Program-made: the position numbers and the translations under genes
Shown here: positions 56,001-64,000 of the stretch, in pieces
Position numbering within the stretch: the first letter of the stretch is position 1
Layout: each line of letters starts with the position of its first letter
Notes under the pieces: model-generated
Seen by the model: only the letters and a program-made list of their open reading frames with translations
Databases searched by the model: none
What the model was told of the DNA's origin: nothing
NCBI RefSeq assembly: GCF_020497125.1
Contig: NC_059077.1
Span: forward strand, 19,104,840-19,168,839
Length of the DNA: 64,000 nucleotides
Direction: 5' to 3'
DNA from: Mauremys mutica
Lineage: Eukaryota; Chordata; Testudines; Geoemydidae

Positions 56001-57419
56001 GAAGTTATATTTAAATCCTATGTATTTAACAGCACACATTTACAGCACTATAATACTGGTAATGCTGAAATCTTTGAAAAGTAAAAATCCCTGTATTTTA
56101 ATAAATTGACTACTGTGGCAAAATGTGTTAATAAGATAGTATGGTTACCTTTGCAGTACATGGCTTCCCAAGGAAGCATGTTCTCACAAAGGTTCATACA
56201 GCTCTGTATTTTAGTACTGGCTGAAAAGATGAAGGTTGGTGTACCTGGTTGGAACAGCGCTTATGTTCTGCTGTGACACATGGGAGCTCTGGGTTATTTT
56301 TCCCAGTATTTCCTCCCCTGCAAGGTCCACAACAGCTTAAAGGAAATGCCTTTCACCACTTGGCTGCAATTGCTCTGACTAAAAAAACCATGCTGATTGA
56401 ATTCCCTTGTAAAGGGCTTTGGTATCTATTGGTCATCTCCTCCTCCAAAGAGCTGGTGGCCAGGAGGATGCTCATTGAACTGCAGAGCCTAATGTGTAGG
56501 GCCAAGAAAATTCTAGTTGCACAGCAATGTTGAGGTGCCCGTAAAAAAAAAATAAAAAATCCATTCATTTGTGTTAAAGTTTGATTAATCAAGTTAAAAA
56601 AAATAATTAAACTCAACAAATAAGTAAACAAAATATATATTCTTTGACTGTATCTTAAACCCCAAGCACAATGCCCAGATTAATATATTTGGATTAAGCA
56701 GAAAAACACTAAAGATTATTAAGATGTTAGCAGATGTGTAACATCAATCAAGAAATAGAGCTATACCATTCAGAGCTGGGAATTGTCAACTTGCCCATGT
56801 GTATTATCTGCAAAAATTAAGCACCAGAATGTATATTTTGTCATTACAGGCCAAAAAGGCTCATTTCCCATCCCTACCCCAAATGGAGGATGGTTGTAAG
56901 AACAGCAGTTTCTTATTTTCTACAAGAAATTCATCTCCCTCCCATTACTTACGGGACACTTTATATGGCAGTTGTTTGTAAGATACAAACAACTACCTTA
57001 ACTATGAATAGGTACTGCAATTGTGACAATACAAATCTTTAACATTAGACATTTTGTAAAAAATTAAGTATATAATAATTTCTTGATCTGACTGGCCCAA
57101 CAATGGAAAGGGAAATTAAATTGGTGTGATTTGCTAAATATCTTTCTACTAAAAAATTAGCCAACTAAACTCAACGTTTTGAAACAATAACTGGGGATGA
57201 AAAATCCTGAGATTGTCTTCATTACAGATTACACCTTAATCAACCTGTTCTAATGTTATTCCCCATACAATAAATTGTATAAAAGCCAAATTAAAATATT
57301 TGCCAAAGTCTCAAACTGCATCTCAAATTGCTTTATAGTATTAAATACAAGATGGACTATAAAAATCACAGAAAACAGGTCTAATTGCGTACTATAACAA
57401 ATCTACTATCTAGTTTTAA

Positions 57420-57645
57420 TGTTAACAAGCATAAAAATTAAAAAGCAAAGTTGAGAAAGAAAAGATTTTAAAATGGGATTAAAAAAAGATGAGTCGATGA
57501 AGCAGAGCGGTACAGGAAAGCTGTTCCAGAGCACAGTAGCTGCAGAGGAGAAGGCTCTTGCACCAGTGGTGAGATTGTGGAAAGGGTGAGAGACAGATGC
57601 TAGATGAACGGAGGGAGCAGGGAGGGGTGTGGTGCGAGACAAGGT
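57420..57645 (-). pseudogene. LINE ORF2 C-terminal fragment in TXNL1 intron
   Basis: The minus-strand frame reads TTGARAFSSAATVLWNSFPV then FFNPILKSFLSQLCF. This is the 'gaRAFSvAAPrLWNsLP...FKsrLKthLF' signature at the end of many non-LTR reverse transcriptases (L2 and related clades). It is too short to assign a clade. Confidence 0.65.
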
Positions 57646-60600
57646 CACTCTTAATATTCATTTTAAAACATTTTCTTCTGCATTTTTAGTTCTTTGGGGT
57701 TGGGAAGTTAAGCTGAAAAACAAAAACAAAATGTTAGAAAAAAGGAAAAGCAGCCTGGTGTGCAGTTTTAAGAAGAAATTAAAAGCTATGATCATCTGGG
57801 GCTTGGGAACCTACTTTTTACATGCACCTATGCCCCGATTCCAAAAAGGAGCAGTAGCTTATAAGGGTTCTAGAATGCTGATATTAATGAGTAATGAATA
57901 TAAAGTGAAATCTATGTTAAAAGCATACTGGGACATGAGTGAAAGATCCTCCTTCCTCTCCCCAAAAAATTCAGACTACAAGTTCACAACAACATTCAAC
58001 AGGAAGACACCTAGAACTCGGATGCTAACAAATGGGAAATAAAACAAACCCACTTCTTTGACCCATCTCACTTGGTTGGTCTGGCTAGCAGGGTAACCTA
58101 GCCTAGCAAAGTCTCTGGAGGGAAACATCTTAAAAGTAATCTGCAACAATAATTTGATATGCACTATAGATATGGTAGATTTAATGAATACATAGCTTGC
58201 ACTGGCAGACAGGCAAAAAACTAGATGTCAACATACTGATGGTGTTTAGTTCTCAAAACTATCTCACTGTCCCATCTTATTACATTTATAAAGATGGCCA
58301 TAAAGCAAGCATTTCAAGAAGTATTCTTATTGTGCATTGACTTTCCAGGAAAATACAAGTACTTTATTTACACCCTCCTGCTGTTCATGTCGTCACTTAA
58401 GCAGCGCAATAGTCTCTCTTTTCTCCCCTGTCCCCACATACCTCAATTTAGCACAATCCACTCAAGTTTTCTATCAAAAAAGTTTTAGAGCATTTAACAG
58501 TTCCCACTTCTCATCAGCTAAAAATCAAGTTTCAGAGGAGAGGCAGGAGCTACAGCCTATCAATGTAAGTTTAAAAGTCACTTTGTATTTTGCATCATTT
58601 TATTCATTGACCTAACATTAATAGCTAGATCCAGGTGTCACAGATAACAGGTTAAGTTATCATTGAAAGACCAACCAGCAGCTGCTTATTGTTTTTACTA
58701 ATTTTCAGTACAAGATTAAACTAACCACAAATTCCACATTTGACATTTTAAGTACTGGATGCTGTGGCCCTTTTCTGTTTACCTTTTTCCCCTTGAGCAG
58801 CTGCTCAGTTTAAGCTTAGTTACCTATATAGCACTTCTGATGCTCACAGTACTTTAAAACACAAACTACGGTCTAAATCAGACAAGTTATACAAAAAGTG
58901 TTAAGACAGCAGAAGATTGGGAAAAAGGAAAGCATCTACTGGGAGCACTGATTATAAGGAACTGTTACAGTTATATTGCAGTTATATCTTTATTTGTATT
59001 ATAATTACAAGATCACAATGGAGCCTAGTTTGCGCCAAAATTGAGATTAGTGAGCAAAGTTAAAATAGTGAGCTCTCAGGAGTTATACATAGTTACCTGC
59101 AGATGAAGAGAAAATGGGTTTTGAAGAGTTTTCCGGTTAATTTTATTATTTAATACCTTTTTTATACACTTGAATATAATGTCGAACACTATATTACCAG
59201 AACATTAAGGTTGTACAGCTAAATTGCAAAAAGTCTGGAAACGCAAAAGTTAAAATTCCTATGGAAACCATAACTCTGCCAGACTACACAGCCCACATGT
59301 TATGGTAAAATATGTAACAGTAATATTAAATTACATATTCTGGAATTAAAATGGGAAATATTACAGATGAGGTGTATACATATTTAATTTGGTGGCTAAA
59401 TTTTGTCCTAGGAGTCTTGGACAAATTCATATCTGGTTAAACCAGTCCTGAATTTATCCCTTTAACTTCTGCATATCCTGACTGATTTAACTGTACAACT
59501 TTAAATAAAATATTAATTTAACATTAGTTTTCATATTTTTTAAAATGGAGGCTACAGAGGCACAAGTACATTCTTTGCTACTCAGAAGTGTATATTCCTT
59601 TGACTGCAGCACTTATGTGTACACTTCAGGGAGCATGCACTCAGATGCACTGGTGTGTTATTTACCAGAACTATACAGGTGCTTCCAAGAAGTCCACCAA
59701 GGAGCAGTTTTAAGACCTGCTCTCCACAGAGGCAAGGACCGACATCTGGATTCACTCACCCAAACCAGAACAAAGAAAGCAAGAGATGCCTGGAGAACTG
59801 CACCAGTTCTAGGTGCTTGCACAGCTTTATGAAGACACAGTAAGTCTGAATTGAATGCGAGAGCCAATGAGTGCATTTAAAAAAAACAACACACTAATGG
59901 GAAGATGACAGATGGCCATAGCAGAGAGTCCAGACAGAGGCAGCAGTTTGGGACAGCTGTGTGCTGTATCATGAACTGTGCAGCTTAAAAATTAGTGAGG
60001 TTTTCCACTGTCTGGGGTCAGTGCTATATTCAAGTGTTTTAAATTTTTTCCTAAACTTAGCAAGCATGCACCTCATTGAGCACTACTTATATAACAAGCC
60101 TGAAATCCAGTTCATTAGTGAATATAATAGTGTTCTGCATTTTAAAAATGTTGGAAAGTCTTTCACCTTCAACTCTAAATTTTCCTCAAACAGTTAAAAA
60201 TGGAATGGAGACCAATCTGTCAGTGTGAAAAATGAATTTTTCAGATTATGAAGCAGTGAAGATGAAAAACTATTTCACTGACTTAATAGCAATGATTACT
60301 CTAGAATGCTGTAAAATTAATACAAAACAAAATAGTAAAAGTCTTTTTTAAAAAAAGCAGAGCATAAACAGATGTCTTTTGGCTACTCATTGTAATTGGG
60401 TGCTAAGAGACTTATCTACACATTTCTTCTGGTTTTGAGCCAACTGAAATCACTATTAAACAATTCTAAATCAGTAATCCAATCACTTTTTAGCACATTT
60501 AACACAGACTTCTCAGTCATTGTCTTTTCAAGTTTGAGTGTATTGAATCAAGTGTTAAAACTGTACAGTTTTACAGAATCACATTTAATCTAATGGATAT

Positions 60601-60824
60601 AAATTTATCTGTAAATCCTTACAATACTAAAGGTTATAAAGGCTTCCAGATAATTAATTTTTGGCAAATACTATTGGTGTAAAGAACCAAGTTTTGTTTA
60701 CCACTGTGGTGAAGTTCTCTTAAAGGCTGTGGTAATACTAGTTATCTGCACCAGTATGGGACTAGTTACATTGAATTGATTGGCTCAAACACATTTTAAT
60801 TGGCCAGTTTAAAAAGGAGTTCGA

Positions 60825-61030
60825 TTCGGAATAGTAACACCACCCCCTCAAACAGCAGAAGCTATGTCGGCGACAGAAGCTATCCTGCCAACATAAGCGC
60901 CGATGTGGACAGCACTATGTCAGTAGAACTCATGCTGCTCGGAGGGGTGCGTGTGTGGAGTGGTGGTTTATTCACCATCCTGAGCAACATAAGTTCTGCC
61001 GACATAAGCTGTAGTGTAGACGTAGTGTTA
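60825..61030. mobile_element. Harbinger-type MITE
   Basis: The body repeats GAAGCTATGTCGGCG, ATGTGGACAGCACTATGTC, CTGCTCGGAGGGGTG and its inverse CACCATCCTGAGCAACATAA, ending GCCGACATAAGCTGTAGTGT then AGACGTAG. The right terminal word AGTGTAGACGTAG is of the Harbinger class. The left end is worn. Confidence 0.65.
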
Positions 61031-61746
61031 GAGAGTTGGCTACCCACGGAGTACTCCATTTCCTTTAAACGCTTAAAGCACCCACTTTCAGTCCCACCCA
61101 GGGTGGTCCAAAAGCAGCTTCAAAGGAATAGCCAGACAAACATTTATTAGGAATAAACAGCCCTTAAATGATATTGGAACAAATTAAAGTTAGAGTTATG
61201 AAATTGTATAAAGATAAATACACCGTACATTATTGAAGCAGCAGCCTTATAACCAAGTATTTCCAAATCTCTCTAGTCTATTTAAAATTGCCTCCTGAAC
61301 AAAATCTTCAGGCATAGATTTATTTTGGTTTACTTATGCTTTCTTATTTTCCAATCTGTGCAATGGCTTTTCTACAAACTGCCCACCTGTAGGGCACAGG
61401 AATATTCAGAGACACCATGAACATTGCAACTATTACTTATAATCTTTAAGGGATCATTGTTTATCCCCCATTGAACCCCTAAGCTGTTATTCCAAAATGC
61501 CTTTCACCTTGAAAGAAAGATTCTCAGGCATGTTACACATCACAGACAAAAGTTGCACCAAAGCCAAAATTTCAAAAGTTTCAAAGGCACATATGTTGCA
61601 CTGAGAGGAATAAGGTATCCTAACACAAAATGAACAATTCTAGAAAGAATTCACTTAGTTGAGAATGAAACTACCAATCCACTAACATACACTTGTTTTA
61701 AAAATGTAATTAAACATTCATATCCATGTTCTGGAATCCAACTTAC

Positions 61747-61851
61747 TCGCTTGAAGTCATTCATGTTTGTTGCTTGGACTGGAGTTCCAATAAATGTAAA
61801 ATATGTAATTCTAGTCGTCTCTTCATCACCATGATTGGACTGGACAAATAA
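61747..61851 (-). CDS. TXNL1: TXNL1 penultimate coding exon (end of PITH domain)
   Basis: On the minus strand, AG (61853-61852) precedes a 105-bp open exon followed by the donor GTAAGT (61746-61741). It encodes exactly 35 residues, from LFVQSNHGDEETTRITYF through FIGTPVQATNMNDFKR, phase 0 at both ends. This is the last strand region of the PITH domain of TXNL1. TXNL1 is a cytosolic and nuclear thioredoxin-like protein with an N-terminal thioredoxin fold and the PITH domain, by which it binds the proteasome cap. The thioredoxin domain and earlier PITH exons lie beyond the right edge of the window. The preceding exon should end in a codon for the residue before LFVQ and was not found up to 64000. 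Confidence 0.95.
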
Positions 61852-63029
61852 CTAAAAAAAGTAAGATAGTTCATATGTATTAATTCTAACTTTGTTTAAT
61901 ATACATGGTGTAGTTACAGCAGTTTGGCTAACACTACAATCCTTCCCTTAAATGATGTATTACACTTGTTAGTTTCTAAAATTTTTAGAAAAAAGTGGGG
62001 GCAGACAATCCAACAGCTTCAGAAGTATACCCCAAAAATATTACTTTGTGGGAAGTACTATGAAAGTATAAATAACTACAGAGTTCTTTAAATAGAGGCC
62101 ACTCTCCTTATTAAATCTCTCTGCTCACCTCTGTAAAAACGACTACCAATCAAGCATGCAGCAAAGTAGAATCTAGGTTTCTCCAACTTTCAGGTCTGTG
62201 GTTAAATCAGAAGTAGTAAGCAAGCAAGAAGCTTTTAAATCTGAGGTATCAAAGGAACTGTAGGTGTACAGTTAATTTACCTACTTTCAGATTATATCAA
62301 ACGGCTGTTTAACCATTTTCCATATTTATTGAAATCATCATTACTTCTTCATAGCAAATTGTGTTATTACGTTTTTTCCATATGAAGATGTGTTAGAATT
62401 CAACAGGAGCTCAGTAGGGATAACTTACATGGCTCCATAAATGCTGTCCCGTATTCTCTATCACTTTCTCTCCTTAAAAAGTATGAATTGGTAATAAATC
62501 TATAAAACCAAAATATGTTTTCGAATTTGGTTTAAACTGTCACAAAAACCAATACATACTATAAAATGGACAAATGAAAAAAATCAATTATCTCAGGAAA
62601 GGGAAATGGTCAGGAACTGGGACCAGCAGACACAGTGGGGGAGTGCAAGGAAGAGATCCTGAGGGGTCTCCTGCACCCTTACAGCAAAGCAGCAACAAGA
62701 GCCCTCTCTCCCCCCAGGAGGAGGGAGAGCAGCAAAGATTATGGGGGCTACTATGGGCCCTGTGCATCATGCCACAGGGAGCAGCATTAGTTGCCCTTTT
62801 AAAAACATAAATATAAATAAATATAAATCTTCCAATGACAGTGAGTTGAAATGTTTTTCCTAGAAGGGCTGGGGAGCATGAAGAGAGGGAATCTGCGGTA
62901 AATAAAGGGCTGTGAAGAAACGTGCTTGCCTGAGGCACAGGAGGGAATTGTTTTCCCAGGGGAAGGCAGAAGAAGTGATACTGTAACTTTTGACAAATTG
63001 GATATTTATTGTCTGTCTTTTTTGCAAGC

Positions 63030-63115
63030 ATCTTGGAGCATAGACTCTCTGCTAGTACAGTGCCTAGCACAATGGGGTCCCAATCCTCGCTGGGGCCTTT
63101 AGGTTTTCCCCAATA
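63030..63115 (-). repeat. L3/CR1-like interspersed repeat, inverted
   Basis: The inverse of CAGTGCCTAGCACAATGGGG and TCCCAATCCTCGCTGGGG gives the same word order as the copies at 5040 and 47535. Confidence 0.6.
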
Positions 63116-63191
63116 AAATACTATTACACGGGGGGAAGATGTTCACTGTGGCAATGACATCGTAATATCTTAGCACCCAGTCCTTGAAACT

Positions 63192-63294
63192 CTTGGGCAC
63201 ATGCTTACCATTATGAAAGCGAGTAGTTCTACAGAAGTCAATCTAACTGTTCTCATATTTAAAGTGAAGCATGCGTCTTTGCAGGACTGGGGAC
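63192..63294. repeat. Short palindromic dispersed repeat in TXNL1 intron
   Basis: GGCACATGCTTACCATTATG, TCTACAGAAGTCAATCTAAC and GCATGCGTCTTTGCAGGACT follow the family pattern of 10171 and 32769. Confidence 0.5.
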
Positions 63295-64000
63295 TTTATT
63301 TGCATCCATCATTTCCTGATGATGCATCCGCTACCTGAATCAAATTTTGGTCAATTTTTCTCTGATGTACAAGTCTTCACGTAACAGTTGAAACCAGCAC
63401 TTCAGAGAGCAACACTGGATCAGGCACCTTTTTGGTGCCAAGACCTCTGTCCCTCTATGTCTAGGAGCTACTTACCTGCATCATGCCCCCACTATGAAAC
63501 CCACAGGAAGTTTTTTAAATTAGTTATATTATATTGTTCAGTTAACAATTAAATGTAGATTCCACAGTTAACAGGATGTTGTTCATATACTGTTTAATAA
63601 GATAAATTTACAAATGCATACAAGATTTTCACACCTAAGAACCCATGAGCCTGCAGGAGACTATTGGGAATTAACAAGCAGCAGATAGGAGAAAAAACTT
63701 GAAACTGACCACAGTGCAGACAAAGAACCATTACTATATGGATATCAGTCTGTACTAAATGCTAAGTTGGTACAACATGCACATTTCATTTTAAGACTGT
63801 CCATATAACCTGTCCGTGCAAATGCTATGATCTTGTCAAATAGTGATTCACATGTTATACTGTGAGCTTCTGTGACTACTGGATATGATTCAATCTGGCT
63901 ATTGTGGCTTTGTTGGGAAGCATTACATTCCAGCTAGTTGTCAGAGCATGTCCGTGACCAACCTCTGTTGGAAAAAAAAAAAAAAAAGGGGATGTGGCCT

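Larger units (their letters stand above)
54892..61746 (-). other. TXNL1: TXNL1 last intron, about 6.9 kb
   Basis: The intron is bounded by GTAAGT (61746-61741) and AG (54893-54892) on the minus strand. It contains a MIR at 55842-56000, a LINE scrap at 57420-57645 and a Harbinger MITE at 60825-61030. No other exon or RNA gene was recognised; the 59545-59832 and 57629-58042 frames look fortuitous. Confidence 0.85.
61852..64000 (-). other. TXNL1: TXNL1 upstream intron, incomplete
   Basis: No earlier exon of TXNL1 could be recognised here, so the intron is at least 2.1 kb long. A purine-rich patch lies at about 62590-62790. A 16-18 base A run lies at 63970-63987. Confidence 0.6.

Noticed and set aside
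59545..59832. 95-residue open frame in the TXNL1 intron
   Set aside because: No domain, no splice pair, and no similarity to known families that I can see.
62588..63070. 160-residue minus-strand frame in the TXNL1 upstream intron
   Set aside because: It covers a purine-rich patch, AT-rich runs and part of an interspersed repeat. No domain is visible.
1..64000. CRISPR arrays, bacterial operons, rRNA genes
   Set aside because: No evenly spaced identical repeats with unique spacers, no ribosome-binding-site-led gene series and no rRNA signature. The sequence is vertebrate nuclear DNA.

Overview
The window looks like nuclear DNA of a sauropsid, most likely a turtle. It is AT-rich, intron-bearing and gene-poor, and carries several CR1 LINE fragments, a tRNA-derived SINE with a CR1-like tail, a DIRS retrotransposon with tyrosine recombinase, Penelope-like fold-back insertions and many hAT and Harbinger MITEs. 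I recognise these repeat types from memory of turtle genomes; species cannot be told from the sequence.

The only host gene I can support is the 3' end of TXNL1 (thioredoxin-like protein 1) on the minus strand. Its penultimate coding exon (61747-61851) encodes 35 residues of the PITH domain, and its last coding exon (54862-54891) encodes the final nine residues and the stop. Two AATAAA signals lie at 54740-54735 and 54666-54661. The 6.9 kb between the exons is the last intron, and 61852-64000 belongs to the preceding intron. Everything left of about 54.6 kb reads as intergenic, which fits the gene-poor interval downstream of TXNL1 in other amniotes.

Intergenic layout, left to right: a 756-bp hAT element with a perfect target duplication (922-1677); a MIR SINE; a Penelope-like fold-back (3571-4209) with a 13-bp duplication and a Harbinger MITE in one arm; a LINE ORF2 C-terminus with a zinc knuckle (7790-8665); a second fold-back (9333-9485) with a 14-bp duplication; a decayed Harbinger transposon (12983 to about 16.9 kb, perhaps 18.99 kb) with a HARBI1-like transposase interrupted by a hAT element; a further hAT at 20386-20810; CR1 and LINE pieces at 28-29.5 kb; a palindromic MITE with a CR1 inside (31892-32447); a minus-strand DIRS element (32925-35585); two Harbinger MITEs head to tail sharing TGA duplications (37342-37913); a CR1 endonuclease piece (38.9-39.3 kb); an L2-like piece (41.6-42 kb); and a dense nest of CR1, SINE, hAT and another DNA transposon at 49.0-52.8 kb.

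All mobile-element genes seen are broken. The window's main value is as a readable record of insertion order and target choice: many target-site duplications are still exact, and several insertions are nested so that their relative ages can be read directly.
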